64,000 nt of DNA from an uncultured Pelagibacteraceae bacterium (GCA_902578115.1 CACHBR010000004.1:1-64000); one strand, 5' to 3'. Counted from the first letter of the stretch, positions 10,136 to 20,946 are shown. Made by a program: numbers and translations. Notes: generated by a model from the sequence alone, not told the origin.

Positions 10136-11068
10136 CTAATTGAATAGGCTTGATACAGATGTTGAATTCGAAATCCTCTTTATTGCCTCAGCCATAAGCT
10201 GAGAAATAGATAAAACTTGTATTTTATTGGCTTTCTTTATTTTTTTTGAATTATCAATTGTATCTGTAATTACTAATTTTTTTATTCTAGACTTTTGAAT
10301 ATTTTTAATTGCGTCTCCACTTAATACAGCATGAGTAATAAAAACATAAACATTTCTTGCACCTTTTTTAACTAAAGCATCTGCCGCATTTATAATTGTT
10401 CCTCCACTATCAATTATATCATCTATAATGATACAATCTTTTCCTTTAACATCTCCAATAATATTCATAACTTTAGATTTACCTGGTTCTGGTCTTCTTT
10501 TGTCAATTATTGCTAGGTCAGCATTAATTTTTGTAGCTAAGGCTCTTGTTCTCTCTATTGCACCTGCATCAGGGGAAACACAAATAAAATTTTTACTTTT
10601 AATATTTTTTTTTATAAATCTTGCAAATAGTGGTGTGGTAAACAAATTGTCCACGGGCATATCAAAAAAACCTTGGATTTGACCTGCGTGTAGGTCAACA
10701 GTAACTACTCTATGTGCACCTGCGTTCGTAATTAAATTAGATACTAACTTTGCAGAGATTGAGGTTCTTGGTACAACCTTTCTGTCCTGTCTTGCGTAAC
10801 CAAAATACGGTATGACAGCCGTGATACTTTTTGCAGAAGATCTTCTAAGAGCATCAATACACAATAGAAGTTCCATAAGATTATCATTAGCTGGGGTAGC
10901 GCTTGATTGTATAACGAACACACTGTTGCCTCTAATATTTTCGTTAATCTCAACATAAATCTCACCATCTGCAAATTTTTTAATATTTGTATTTACAAGT
11001 TTTGTTTTAAGGTGCCTAGATATACTTTTGCTGAGTGTGGGATTACTTGTTCCTGATAAAATTTTCAT
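10136..11068 (-). CDS. prs: Ribose-phosphate pyrophosphokinase
   Basis: MKILSGTSNPTLSKSISRHL…; DNLMELLLCIDALRRSSAKSITAVIPYFGYARQDRK. The listed ORF extends to 11089, but the internal Met at 11068 is the likelier start. Confidence 0.95.
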   Translation of the reverse strand: MKILSGTSNPTLSKSISRHLKTKLVNTNIKKFADGEIYVEINENIRGNSVFVIQSSATPANDNLMELLLCIDALRRSSAKSITAVIPYFGYARQDRKVVPRTSISAKLVSNLITNAGAHRVVTVDLHAGQIQGFFDMPVDNLFTTPLFARFIKKNIKSKNFICVSPDAGAIERTRALATKINADLAIIDKRRPEPGKSKVMNIIGDVKGKDCIIIDDIIDSGGTIINAADALVKKGARNVYVFITHAVLSGDAIKNIQKSRIKKLVITDTIDNSKKIKKANKIQVLSISQLMAEAIKRISNSTSVSSLFN

Positions 11069-11109
11069 TAGGACAATCTCTTTATACATCCAATGAAAGT
11101 GTGTTTCAA

Positions 11110-11880
11110 TTAATTTTGTACAATTATTTTCTTAATGACCGATATACATCTTCCGTAATCATTCTCTCCTAACTTTTTGGCCCTTCTATGGCTAAAATAC
11201 TCTTTATGAGAAGAAAAACTATCGATGTTTATGTTATCCACTTGTAATACACCACTGCTATTAAATTTTTTGATTATAAAGCCCCTTAAATCAAAATAAA
11301 AAGAATCATTTCTACCTTTTGAAAAAAAAATGTCACTATTCTCTGATTTTTGTTTGAAAGTCAGGTAAAAATCCTTTTTTACTTCATAATTTTTTTTGTC
11401 TATGCAAGGCCCAATACAAACTGTCATTTTATTTGTATCTCCACCTAATTCTTTTACTGTTTCAATAGTATTTTCAATTATGCCGTTAATTGCTCCTTTC
11501 CAGCCTGCGTGAATACAACCAATTATTTTTTTTTTTGTTTCAAAAAATAATATTGGCGCACAATCTGCAGTCAATACACCTAAAGCTAAGTTATCTCTTG
11601 TTGTTACTATAGCGTCAGCATTTACTTTAATATTATCACTCTCTTTTTCTATTATTTTTACATTATTACTGTGAGTTTGATTCATCAAAATTAAATTCCT
11701 TCTCTTAATTTTAAAATTTTTTGCAATAATTTCTAAATTTTTACCTACCTTTTTACTGTCATCCTTGCTACCTATACCGCAATTAAGACTTTCGTAAATA
11801 CCTTTTGAATTTCCGTTTTTCCTTGAAAAAAAACAGTGTTGAATTTCTTCTAAATTTTTAAAGTTATTTGAGTAAAACAT
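11110..11880 (-). CDS. pgeF: Peptidoglycan editing factor PgeF / YfiH (laccase domain)
   Basis: MNQTHSNNVKII…DAIVTTRDNLALGVLTADCAPILF…GCIHAGWKGAINGI. Confidence 0.92.
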   Translation of the reverse strand: MFYSNNFKNLEEIQHCFFSRKNGNSKGIYESLNCGIGSKDDSKKVGKNLEIIAKNFKIKRRNLILMNQTHSNNVKIIEKESDNIKVNADAIVTTRDNLALGVLTADCAPILFFETKKKIIGCIHAGWKGAINGIIENTIETVKELGGDTNKMTVCIGPCIDKKNYEVKKDFYLTFKQKSENSDIFFSKGRNDSFYFDLRGFIIKKFNSSGVLQVDNINIDSFSSHKEYFSHRRAKKLGENDYGRCISVIKKIIVQN

Positions 11881-12944
11881 TATTTGAAGGCTAAAGAAAA
11901 TTTACATTTTTTATTTTTGGCAAATATTACTTTAAAAGTTTCCCCCATCATATAAGGACTTATAAGTCTTTGTATTCTTGAGTATAAATCAATTTTTCTT
12001 TTATAATCCATTTTATGGGATATCATCTTTGATCTTTCTAGAATACCCATTTTTTGAAGAAATTGGCTTTGACTAATAATTTTTTCAACAAAAAGATTTT
12101 TATGTAAAAAATACTTTCTATATAAATCAAAGTTTACTAAAGATGTAATATCTGCGTTCCCAATATTTTTACTTAAATCGTTAAATTTATGTTTATATAC
12201 TGACTGAAGTGTATTCTGCTTATTTTCAGATACGTAGCCATAATCTATAAATAGTGCTCCGCCATTTTGTTTTCGTATTACACTACAAATATTATTAAGT
12301 TCTTTAAAACCGTATTCTGGAAACTCAATAAGCCCACCTTTTTTAAAAAGTTGGTATTTTTTTAATTTATTAATATCACTTTTCAATGCTTTCTTAAAAA
12401 CAAAACTTACTTTATTTTTAACATTTATAGCATGCCTTTCAAAAATTTGGCTATTCACTTTCTTAAACTGTTTTATTGGAAGTGCATCCAAAAATTCATT
12501 TCCAAAAAAAATTACTGGACCCTTTTTAATTTCGTTAAAGTTTTTAATCCATAAAACTTTACTTGAGGATATTCTTTTTTTCTGGAATTTTGTAAGTTTT
12601 TCACTTTTTTCATATAAATAAATATTTACAGATTTTAAAATTTGTGGAAAACTTTTTAAAGTTTTAACTAAAATCTCACTAAAGTCAGCGTTTCCTGGGC
12701 CCAGCTCTACAATATTAATTTTTTTTGGTTTATTCAAACTTTCCCAAAAGCTTATAAACCAAATCACAATCATTTCACAAAATATATTTGAAATATTTGG
12801 TGCAGTTATAAAATCGCCTTTTTTTCCAAACGGATTTTTTTTTTGATAGTAGCCAAAGTTTTTATCATAAAGAACTTTTTCTAAAAACAAATCGAGAGGT
12901 AAAGATTTAGCTTTACCAAAAATTTTATTTATTTTTATTTGCAT
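11880..12944 (-). CDS. SAM-dependent methyltransferase, MidA/NDUFAF7 family
   Basis: FGYYQKKNPFGKKGDFITAPNISNIFCEMI; VELGPGNADF; FFGNEFLDALPIKQF. Confidence 0.9.
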   Translation of the reverse strand: MQIKINKIFGKAKSLPLDLFLEKVLYDKNFGYYQKKNPFGKKGDFITAPNISNIFCEMIVIWFISFWESLNKPKKINIVELGPGNADFSEILVKTLKSFPQILKSVNIYLYEKSEKLTKFQKKRISSSKVLWIKNFNEIKKGPVIFFGNEFLDALPIKQFKKVNSQIFERHAINVKNKVSFVFKKALKSDINKLKKYQLFKKGGLIEFPEYGFKELNNICSVIRKQNGGALFIDYGYVSENKQNTLQSVYKHKFNDLSKNIGNADITSLVNFDLYRKYFLHKNLFVEKIISQSQFLQKMGILERSKMISHKMDYKRKIDLYSRIQRLISPYMMGETFKVIFAKNKKCKFSLAFK

Positions 12945-13722
12945 ATTTTATTCTCAAAAAAAGAGCTAAACCAAAGAAAATCATCATTACGCTTAGTATG
13001 GTTCCAATTGTGTAATCTCCCAAAACATATCCAATATGATTATCTGGCTCTCTAAATTTTTCACAGATAATTCTGAAGAAACCATAAAGAATTAAAAAAA
13101 CGCATGAAATAAAACCAGCACTACTTCTCCTCAAAAAAATTAATAAATTTAAAATTATAAATAACACCACACCTTCTAGTAATGCCTCATATATTTGAGA
13201 TGGGTGTCTTGCGATAGAGTCAATTTTTGGAAAGATAACCCCCCAAGGTTTTAGCGTAGGTATTCCATAAAGTTCTCCATTAATAAAATTTGATATTCTC
13301 CCAAAAAATAATCCAATTGGCGCAACTGTAGATACAGTATCAAAATAAATCATGTAATCTAAATTATTTTTCTTTGAAAAAATTAAAATACTGATTACAA
13401 CACCTATTAGTCCACCATGAAAAGACATACCTCCTTTCCATACTTTAAATATCTCAAAAAAATTATCTAAATAAAAATTGAGGTTGTAGAATAGTACATA
13501 ACCCAATCTACCACCCACTATTATACCAACGATAATATAAGTTATAAGATCGTCATATTTGGACAAATAAATCTTAGTGTGATTTTGTGAGACTTGTTTT
13601 GTTAGAATTTTCTTACCGTACAACCAACCAATTAAAATTCCAAATATATATGCAAGTGAATACCAGCGAACTTGTATAAATCCAAAGTCAAAAAAAACAG
13701 GATCAAGATTATGCACTATCAT
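12925..13722 (-). CDS. lgt: Prolipoprotein diacylglyceryl transferase
   Basis: FIQVRWYSLAYIFGILIGW; GGRLGYVLFYN; WKGGMSFHGGLIG; GRISNFINGELYG; RHPSQIYEALLEG. Confidence 0.96.
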   Translation of the reverse strand: MIVHNLDPVFFDFGFIQVRWYSLAYIFGILIGWLYGKKILTKQVSQNHTKIYLSKYDDLITYIIVGIIVGGRLGYVLFYNLNFYLDNFFEIFKVWKGGMSFHGGLIGVVISILIFSKKNNLDYMIYFDTVSTVAPIGLFFGRISNFINGELYGIPTLKPWGVIFPKIDSIARHPSQIYEALLEGVVLFIILNLLIFLRRSSAGFISCVFLILYGFFRIICEKFREPDNHIGYVLGDYTIGTILSVMMIFFGLALFLRIKYANKNK

Positions 13723-13778
13723 TTTTGTTTAATTTATCACAATTGAAATTAAATTACTTATAATTTAAGATATAAACA

Positions 13779-14009
13779 ATGAACAATTCTGAAAAAATTT
13801 TAAAAATGGTGTCAAAATTAATTGAAACTGGTGTACTTACTTCACAAGATGTTGCAAAAAGCATTATTACCTCTGCAAAATTTAATAAAGAAAAAATTGC
13901 AAATAAATTAGATCTTGTCACTAGAGAGGAATTTGATGTTTTAAAAAAAATAATTGCAAAACAACAAAAAGAGATAATTAATTTAAAGAAAAAAAAATCA
14001 AAAAGGTAA
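13779..14009 (+). CDS. BMFP-domain accessory factor (UbiK-like)
   Basis: 76 aa with central LVTREEFDVLKKIIAKQQKEIINLKKK coiled-coil typical of the BMFP/UbiK family. Confidence 0.75.
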   Translation: MNNSEKILKMVSKLIETGVLTSQDVAKSIITSAKFNKEKIANKLDLVTREEFDVLKKIIAKQQKEIINLKKKKSKR

Positions 14010-15320
14010 AGAAATCTTAACTAGTAAACCTCCTAATTTGGCTTTTGATAAAGAAATATTACCACCATGAGATTTAATTATATCTTGTGAAATTGATAGG
14101 CCCAAACCAACTCCAGATTTATTTAGTCCTCTACTTTTATCAATCCTATAAAATGGTTTAAATACATTTGAATATTCTTCTTTTGGTATACCTGGACCGT
14201 TATCTTCTACTATTATAATTGCACTATTAACTGATTTTTTAGTTTGTATTGATATTTTATCTCCATAAGATAATCCATTTCCGATAATATTGATTATACA
14301 TCTTCTGATAAGATTTTTTCTGCCTTCGATTTCTATATTATGTTCACTTGAAAAATCGTACCTTTTTTCATCATAATTTTTAAGTATTTCTTTAATAAAT
14401 ACATTTAAATCAATTTTTGATGAACTTTCTTCAGCTTGTGATTTTGCATATTGCAAATAATCATTTAGCATTTTTTCCATTTCATCAATATCGCTGGACA
14501 TTTTTTCTGCTAAATCTTTCTTTTCCATCATTGCAAGCTGAAGTTTTAACCGTGTAAGTGGAGTTCTTAAATCATGGCTTATACCAGATAACATTTCTGA
14601 TCTTTGTGCTAAATGCCTGTTAATTCTTTTCATCATTCTATCAAATTCATATGTTGCTTTTCTTATTTCAAGTGCTCCAGAAGGTCTCAAATCCTCAACC
14701 AGCTCTCCTTTTCCAAATCTTTCTGCAGCTTTAGAAAGCTTTACTAATGGTCTCGTTTGATTTTTTAAAAAAATTATTGCAATTAATATTAAAAGTAATG
14801 ATGGAACTATTAACCAGAGAACAAAGACTCTTACAGAGGAAGGAGCAATTTTTGCTTTCGGAAAAAAGATCTGTATAATTTCATTATTGGTTTTAATTCT
14901 TAGATCAACTAAATCTATGTAAGTTACAGTGTCAAACCAATAATTATTTTGAAAAACACTTTTCATTTCTCTTCTTAAAGATCTATCCATTGGACTAAAA
15001 CGTCTATCAGATCTTGTTTCAGGTAATTTTTCATCAGTTTTTATATTAATAACAAAATCAAAATTTTTTTTATATAAGTCTGTAAGATTTTTTATATTTT
15101 CCTTACTTTGATTTGATTTATAAACATCAAAAAGAGTTACAACTTCCCCAACGAGAGATCTTGTCATACCTTTGTTCGCTTTTATCCAAATACTATCAAA
15201 AAAAACTATACTAATAATTAGTTGTAACAATATTACTGGTGCTGCAACTATAATTAGAGCTCTATAAAACAATCTTTTTGGTAAAATTTTTTTTAGTATA
15301 TTATTTAACCCATAAAACAT
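13998..15320 (-). CDS. EnvZ-like sensor histidine kinase
   Basis: Two TM segments, HAMP-like region, H-box SGISHDLRTPLTRLKLQ, N box, G1 VEDNGPGIP and G2 GVGLGLSI. Confidence 0.93.
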   Translation of the reverse strand: MFYGLNNILKKILPKRLFYRALIIVAAPVILLQLIISIVFFDSIWIKANKGMTRSLVGEVVTLFDVYKSNQSKENIKNLTDLYKKNFDFVINIKTDEKLPETRSDRRFSPMDRSLRREMKSVFQNNYWFDTVTYIDLVDLRIKTNNEIIQIFFPKAKIAPSSVRVFVLWLIVPSLLLILIAIIFLKNQTRPLVKLSKAAERFGKGELVEDLRPSGALEIRKATYEFDRMMKRINRHLAQRSEMLSGISHDLRTPLTRLKLQLAMMEKKDLAEKMSSDIDEMEKMLNDYLQYAKSQAEESSSKIDLNVFIKEILKNYDEKRYDFSSEHNIEIEGRKNLIRRCIINIIGNGLSYGDKISIQTKKSVNSAIIIVEDNGPGIPKEEYSNVFKPFYRIDKSRGLNKSGVGLGLSISQDIIKSHGGNISLSKAKLGGLLVKISLPF

Positions 15321-15981
15321 AACCTGAACCTCGAATTGTTTGTAAAAACTTTGGATTTTTTGGGTCTAATTCAATTTTTTTTCTTAATCTTGTTATCATT
15401 ACATCTATCGAACGTTCTTTTGATATACTTGCAATTTTACCTATGTCAGTCCTAGAAAATATTTTTCCAGGTGATGATAACATTTTTATCAAAACCTTTT
15501 TTTCAGATGAATTAATTCTTTTAAGCTTATCCTTTATTTTGATTGTCATTTTATTTAAATTTAATTCAGCTTCTCCAATTTTACTCGATAATAATTTATT
15601 TGGATCAATATTCATTTTAATTACATTTTTTACTCTTAACAATAATTCCTTAGGATCAAAAGGTTTACCAATATAATCATCTGCTCCAATTTCTAAACCA
15701 TGAATTCTATTTTCAACCTCTCCTTTTGCTGTAAGTAATATAATCGGAATATTTTTTGAAGCTTTAAGTTCTTTAGTCAGGTCGTATCCACTTTGTCCTG
15801 GCATCATTACATCAAGAATAATTAAGTTAAAATTAAATATATCAATTTTTATTTTAGCTTTATCTGCGTTCTCAGCTGTAGATACAAGATAACCTTTATT
15901 AGACAGATATTCTTTAATTAGTAACCTTATTTTATCATCATCATCCACTACTAAAATATGGTATTTATTTTTTTCCATCAA
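15301..15981 (-). CDS. OmpR-family response regulator (PetR-like)
   Basis: Receiver HILVVDDDDKIRLLIKEYL…ILDVMMPGQSGYDLTKEL…LLTAKGEVENRIHGLEIGADDYIGKPF; C-terminal winged helix ending SIDVMITRLRKKIELDPKNPKFLQTIRGSGYVL. Confidence 0.92.
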   Translation of the reverse strand: MMEKNKYHILVVDDDDKIRLLIKEYLSNKGYLVSTAENADKAKIKIDIFNFNLIILDVMMPGQSGYDLTKELKASKNIPIILLTAKGEVENRIHGLEIGADDYIGKPFDPKELLLRVKNVIKMNIDPNKLLSSKIGEAELNLNKMTIKIKDKLKRINSSEKKVLIKMLSSPGKIFSRTDIGKIASISKERSIDVMITRLRKKIELDPKNPKFLQTIRGSGYVLWVK

Positions 15982-16408
15982 TGATTTTTTTTAAAACCTC
16001 TTTAAATTTAATTACAGAGTCCGAATCAGATTTTTTTAAAGCATTAAAAATTCTTTTTTTTTGGCTTTCAAAAACTTCATTATAAAACTTTTTACCATTT
16101 TGATCTAAATAAAGAAGTTTTCTTCTTGTGTCATTTTTATCTTTTAATTGCTTTATAATTTTAAGTTTTTTTAACTCTTTTAAAACTCTATTAAGACTCT
16201 GTTTTGTTATTTTCAGTTTTAAAAGCAACTCATTAACACTTATACCTTCGTTTCTTTCTACTAAATGCAAAGCTCTGTGGTGAGCTGGTCCAAGTGAATT
16301 TTTTTTTAAAATTTCTACTGGATCAGAAAATGTTTCTCTATATGCATATAGAAGTAATTGTATGCAATCTTTTATTTGTTCATCCTTCAAATATAGTAAA
16401 TCTTTCAT
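15965..16408 (-). CDS. MarR-family transcriptional regulator (PetP-like)
   Basis: MarR wHTH LHLVERNEGISVNELLLKLKITKQSLNRVLKELKKLKIIKQLKDKNDTRRKLLYL; overlaps an OmpR regulator in petP-petR order. Confidence 0.88.
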   Translation of the reverse strand: MKDLLYLKDEQIKDCIQLLLYAYRETFSDPVEILKKNSLGPAHHRALHLVERNEGISVNELLLKLKITKQSLNRVLKELKKLKIIKQLKDKNDTRRKLLYLDQNGKKFYNEVFESQKKRIFNALKKSDSDSVIKFKEVLKKIIDGKK

Positions 16409-16424
16409 ATTTTGGTCAGATATG

Positions 16425-16459
16425 TTGACTTATTTTACCAACAAATATACTTTTTTGTT
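16425..16459 (+). promoter_or_regulatory. Candidate ilvE promoter overlapped by AACAAA-N8-TTTGTT dyad
   Basis: TTGACT (16425-16430) N15 TATACT (16446-16451). Inverted repeat AACAAA (16440-16445)/TTTGTT (16454-16459) in the divergent marR/ilvE intergenic region. Confidence 0.4.
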
Positions 16460-16486
16460 AGAAAAAAATTATTTAATTTATAACTA

Positions 16487-17374
16487 ATGGAAACAATTCC
16501 TTACGATAAAAGATCTGGTAAGATTTGGTTTAATGGAGAACTAGTTGATTGGAGCAATGCCAAAGTTCATCTGCTCAATCATGGTTTGCATTATGCTAGT
16601 TGTGTTTTTGAAGGCGAGAGGATTTATGACGGAGAAATTTTCAAACTTCAGGAACATACGCAGAGATTATTTCACTCCGCCAAAAGAATGGGTATTAAAA
16701 TGCCATACAGTGAAAAAGAAATTAATAGTGCATCAAATGAAGTAATAAGGGTACAAAAAATTAAAGATGGCTATGTGAGACCAGTAGTTTGGAGAGGAAG
16801 TGAGATGATGGCAATCTCTGCACAGAAAAATAAAATCCATGTGGGAATTGCTGCATGGGAGTGGGGATCATATTTTGATCCAAAATTAAAATTAGAAGGA
16901 ATTAAACTACAAACATCATCTTGGAGAAGACCGCCCCCTAATTCAGTCCCATGGGATACAAAAGCAGCCGGTTTGTATATGATCTGTACTTTGTCTAAAC
17001 ATGAAGCTGAGAGCAAGGGGTTTGCTGATGCATTAATGTTAGATCATGAAGGTAACGTAGCAGAAGCGACTGGTGCTAATATTTTTTTTAAAGATAAGCA
17101 AGGAGCACTCCACACTCCGATACCAGACTCTTTTTTAGACGGAATTACGAGACAATGTGTAATTGGAATTGCTAAATCGAAAGGAATCAAAATAACAGAA
17201 AGAAAAATCAAACCTAACGAGATGTCAAATTTTATTGGATGTTTTTTAACTGGTACAGCTGCAGAAATTACTCCTGTTTCACAAATTGATAATTATAAAT
17301 TTACTGTTTGTGAACTTATAAAGGGATTATCTGAAAGTTATATAAATCTTGTAAGAAAAAAAGTTGCGGCCTAA
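16487..17374 (+). CDS. ilvE: Branched-chain amino acid aminotransferase
   Basis: IWFNGELVDWSNAKVHLLNHGLHYASCVFEGERIYDG; EATGANIFF; DGITRQCVI. Confidence 0.95.
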   Translation: METIPYDKRSGKIWFNGELVDWSNAKVHLLNHGLHYASCVFEGERIYDGEIFKLQEHTQRLFHSAKRMGIKMPYSEKEINSASNEVIRVQKIKDGYVRPVVWRGSEMMAISAQKNKIHVGIAAWEWGSYFDPKLKLEGIKLQTSSWRRPPPNSVPWDTKAAGLYMICTLSKHEAESKGFADALMLDHEGNVAEATGANIFFKDKQGALHTPIPDSFLDGITRQCVIGIAKSKGIKITERKIKPNEMSNFIGCFLTGTAAEITPVSQIDNYKFTVCELIKGLSESYINLVRKKVAA

Positions 17375-17962
17375 CTACTCTTTATCATCATCATTAATTG
17401 CAGTAATTATTCCTTTCCTCAAATAGTCATATCCTGTGTACAACGTTAAAAAAGCGGCAACCCACAGTAAAATAATTCCGATTGTTTGTGCGTTATAGTT
17501 TTGAAAATTAATTATTTTATTACCCGTTTCACCTGTTAACAGTATAGCTATAGAAAACATTTGAATAAAAGTCTTGAACTTAGATAAACTTGAAACTGGT
17601 AAGTTCAACTCTTTTTTTTTAGCCAAGAATTCTCTTAGACCAGAAATTAGTATTTCTCGAGTTAAAATTATAATTGCTGCAATTACCTCAAGATTTTTTA
17701 TTATTCCATTCATAACTAACAACACAAGAGCAGCAGAAACTAGAATTTTATCCGCTATTGGGTCAAGTAATTCACCTAATTTTGATTCTTCTTTATAGAG
17801 TCTTGCGATTAATCCATCTAGAAAATCAGTAAAACTTGCGATCGCGAAAAGAAAAAAAGGAACTAAATCACCTACGATTCCAGGAATATAAAAACTTAAA
17901 ACAAAAATTGGGACTATTATTAATCTACCTATAGTTAATATGTTTGGTATTTTTATTTTCAT
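17375..17962 (-). CDS. pgsA: CDP-diacylglycerol-glycerol-3-phosphate 3-phosphatidyltransferase
   Basis: CDP-alcohol phosphatidyltransferase motif FTDFLDGLIARLYKEESKLGELLDPIADKIL. Confidence 0.94.
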   Translation of the reverse strand: MKIKIPNILTIGRLIIVPIFVLSFYIPGIVGDLVPFFLFAIASFTDFLDGLIARLYKEESKLGELLDPIADKILVSAALVLLVMNGIIKNLEVIAAIIILTREILISGLREFLAKKKELNLPVSSLSKFKTFIQMFSIAILLTGETGNKIINFQNYNAQTIGIILLWVAAFLTLYTGYDYLRKGIITAINDDDKE

Positions 17963-17964
17963 AA

Positions 17965-19800
17965 CTAATTGTCATGGAAAAAATCGTGAATTTTTTTTGC
18001 TACTTTTTCCTCAATCCCTTCCACTGACCTTAAATCCTCGAAACTTGCAGACTCTACTGATTTTGCAGAACCAAAGTGATGAAGTAAAGCTCTTTTTCTA
18101 CTTCTACCTATTCCAGAGATTTGATCAAGTAAAGATTTACTTAAATTTTTTCTTCTTTTAGCTCTATGTGTACTTATCGCAAACCTGTGAGCTTCATCCC
18201 TAAGTCTTTGAAGAAAGAAAAGGGTAGGATCATTTTTTTGGAATTTGAAAACTTTGTTTTCATGAAAGAAAGTCTCCTCCCCAGCGTTTCTGTTTTTACC
18301 TTTAGCAATTGCAATTATTGGGAGTTCGTGAAGTCCCAGGTCATTCAAGGTTTCTCTACTAACTGAGTATTGACCCTTACCCCCATCAACTAAAATTAAA
18401 TCTGGCAGTGTCATATTTGTACTTTCATCTTTAAGTGCTCGAATAAATCTTCTATTTAAGACTTCTCTCATCATGCCATAATCATCTCCCTTAATTGCAT
18501 CCGACTTAATATTAAACTTTCTGTATCTTTTTTTAATAAAGCCCTCTTTACCAAAAGTTATAAGTGCACCCACAGAATCTGATCCTTGAACATGGCTATT
18601 ATCGTATACCTCAATAAGATTTACGTTTGAATTTAAATTAAATTTATCAGAAAGTTTGTCTATCAATTTTGAATTACTTTCGGTTTCTAAAATTTTTTGT
18701 GTTAAGGCTTGTTTGGCGTTTTTCCTAGCCATTTCCGAAACAATTTTTTCTTCTTTAGAAATAGCTTTTTTAATTATTATTTCTTTTTTTTCTCTACTAG
18801 AAAATGTTTTCTCTAACAAAACTTTTTCATTAATTTCAATATTCAAAAGAACAAGTTTTGGAACAGTTTTATTTTCATAAAATTGACCTAAAAAAGATGA
18901 TAAAATTTTTTCTTCTTTTTCATCAGGATCATGCTTTGGAAAATAAGCTTGATTACCCCAATTTTGTTTTGACCTAAAAAAGAAAACTTGAACACAAGTT
19001 TTACCCGACTCTTTAAAAATAGATATAACATCTGCTTCTTTCAAATTAGTTTGATTTATTTTCTGAGATGATTGAATTTGTGTTAATGCTTTTATTCTAT
19101 CCCTTAATATAGCTGCTTTTTCATAATCCAAATCTTCGCTAGCGTTTTCCATTTCTTTAGATAAATTTTTTTGAATTCTTTGTGATTTACCAGAAATAAA
19201 ATCAACTGCATCACCAACTAGATCCTTATAATTTTTTTCTTGGATCTTTCCTACACATGGAGCAGAACACCTTCTTATTTGGTATAAAATGCATGCCCTA
19301 TCTCTATTTTTAAAAACTGTATCGTCACAAACTCTTAATAGAAATATCTTTTGAAGAATTTTGATAGTCCAGTTTGCTGATCCTACAGACGCAAAAGGTC
19401 CAAAATAATACCCATCTCTATTTTTTTTCCCCCTTAGCTTTGTTAATTGTGGCCATTTATCTTTGTGGCCAATAAATATATACGGGAAAGATTTATCGTC
19501 TCTTAACAAAATATTGAACCTTGGCTTATACTTTTTTATAAGATTTGCCTCTAATAATAGAGCTTCGCTTTCATTTGTTGTAGTTGTAGTTTCAAGTTTT
19601 CTTGTTAGTGAAAGCATTCTTTCGGTTCGTATTGGCAGATGACTATCAGAAACATAGCTCTTTAAACGATTTGGAATATTTTTGGCTTTTCCAACATAAA
19701 GAATCTCATTTTTTTCACTTAGCATTTTATAAATCCCGGGATTATTTGTGAGATTTAAAACTTTTTTTCGAATTATTTCTTTACCTTTTTTAATACTCAT
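17965..19800 (-). CDS. uvrC: Excinuclease ABC subunit C
   Basis: GIY-YIG N-terminus [44 protein letters not shown]-terminal HhH. Confidence 0.97.
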   Translation of the reverse strand: MSIKKGKEIIRKKVLNLTNNPGIYKMLSEKNEILYVGKAKNIPNRLKSYVSDSHLPIRTERMLSLTRKLETTTTTNESEALLLEANLIKKYKPRFNILLRDDKSFPYIFIGHKDKWPQLTKLRGKKNRDGYYFGPFASVGSANWTIKILQKIFLLRVCDDTVFKNRDRACILYQIRRCSAPCVGKIQEKNYKDLVGDAVDFISGKSQRIQKNLSKEMENASEDLDYEKAAILRDRIKALTQIQSSQKINQTNLKEADVISIFKESGKTCVQVFFFRSKQNWGNQAYFPKHDPDEKEEKILSSFLGQFYENKTVPKLVLLNIEINEKVLLEKTFSSREKKEIIIKKAISKEEKIVSEMARKNAKQALTQKILETESNSKLIDKLSDKFNLNSNVNLIEVYDNSHVQGSDSVGALITFGKEGFIKKRYRKFNIKSDAIKGDDYGMMREVLNRRFIRALKDESTNMTLPDLILVDGGKGQYSVSRETLNDLGLHELPIIAIAKGKNRNAGEETFFHENKVFKFQKNDPTLFFLQRLRDEAHRFAISTHRAKRRKNLSKSLLDQISGIGRSRKRALLHHFGSAKSVESASFEDLRSVEGIEEKVAKKIHDFFHDN

Positions 19801-20194
19801 TTGATCTAGTTTTTTCTAATTCTATCCCCACTGAAGTGGTATTCTTAATGACGTCTAATTTTTCAATTCTTAAAAGAATTTTTCTTATTCTCAAATTTTC
19901 AAAAAGCTTTGAAAATATTTTTTCCGCTAAAGTTTCAAGAAGAGGATAATGCTTTCTAGAAGTAATTTTTGTAATAGTTTTAATTACCTGTTCATAATTT
20001 ACGATACTTTTTAAATCTTTATCACTTGGAATTAGATTTTGATCAACATTTATAACCAAGTTAAACTTAACTCTTTGTTTTTTCTTTTTTTCAAAATTAT
20101 GAATTCCAACAAGCATATTTAGTACCAGATCTCTTATTAGAACCTTTCTTTTATAACTATAAAATTTTTTCTGTTTAAATTTAATTATTTTCAT
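19790..20194 (-). CDS. folB: Dihydroneopterin aldolase family
   Basis: [32 protein letters not shown]…[29 protein letters not shown]. Confidence 0.88.
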   Translation of the reverse strand: MKIIKFKQKKFYSYKRKVLIRDLVLNMLVGIHNFEKKKKQRVKFNLVINVDQNLIPSDKDLKSIVNYEQVIKTITKITSRKHYPLLETLAEKIFSKLFENLRIRKILLRIEKLDVIKNTTSVGIELEKTRSNEY

Positions 20195-20946
20195 TCTTTT
20201 GAGTTGATTATATCAGGAGTTTTCCAAGCTAAACTTTGCCCACTATCTACACTAATTATTTGACCTGTAATACTATTATTTTCTAGAAAATATTTAACTG
20301 ATGCGCATATATTACTTAAATCAACTTTTTTTTGAAGAATGGTAGATTTCCATTGGGATTTAAAATGTTTTTCTGATTGTCTTTTATTTTTTAAAGTTGG
20401 TCCTGGTGAAATTCCATTCACTCTTATATTCGGTGCAAGTTTCATGGCAGCTGTGGTTGTTAGTGTTGCAAGTGCGGCTTTACTCAAAGTATAAGAAAAA
20501 AAGAAAGGTGTTAGTTTTCTCACCCTTTGATCAATAATATTTATAACGTTTGCTTCTTTATTTTTAACATATTTTTTAAATTCCTTTATCAATAATGCAG
20601 GAGCTTTTAAATTTATATCTAAATGTCTTGTAAAACTTTTATCTGTAAAGTTTTCTAAATCGTCTTTTTCAAACAAAGAGGCGTTATTAATAAGACAATC
20701 TAAACCCTTCATTTTTCTATTTGCAAACGGAACTATTTTTTTTACTTGATTGATATTACTGAGGTCTGCTTTAATTAAGTAAACTTTACTACCGATTTCT
20801 TCAAGTTCTGTTTTTAATTTTTGGGCTGATTTCTTAGATTTATTAAAATGAATTATTATTTCAACATCGTATCCAGCTAAACTTTTTGCTATAGCTGAAC
20901 CTATTCTTGTTGCTCCACCAGTTATAATTATTTTTTTGGCTTCCAT
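20191..20946 (-). CDS. SDR-family oxidoreductase, pteridine reductase (PTR1/FolM)-like
   Basis: N-terminal [14 protein letters not shown] (TGxxxRxG rather than TGxxxGxG), catalytic YTLSKAAL, adjacent to and overlapping folB. Confidence 0.75.
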   Translation of the reverse strand: MEAKKIIITGGATRIGSAIAKSLAGYDVEIIIHFNKSKKSAQKLKTELEEIGSKVYLIKADLSNINQVKKIVPFANRKMKGLDCLINNASLFEKDDLENFTDKSFTRHLDINLKAPALLIKEFKKYVKNKEANVINIIDQRVRKLTPFFFSYTLSKAALATLTTTAAMKLAPNIRVNGISPGPTLKNKRQSEKHFKSQWKSTILQKKVDLSNICASVKYFLENNSITGQIISVDSGQSLAWKTPDIINSKE

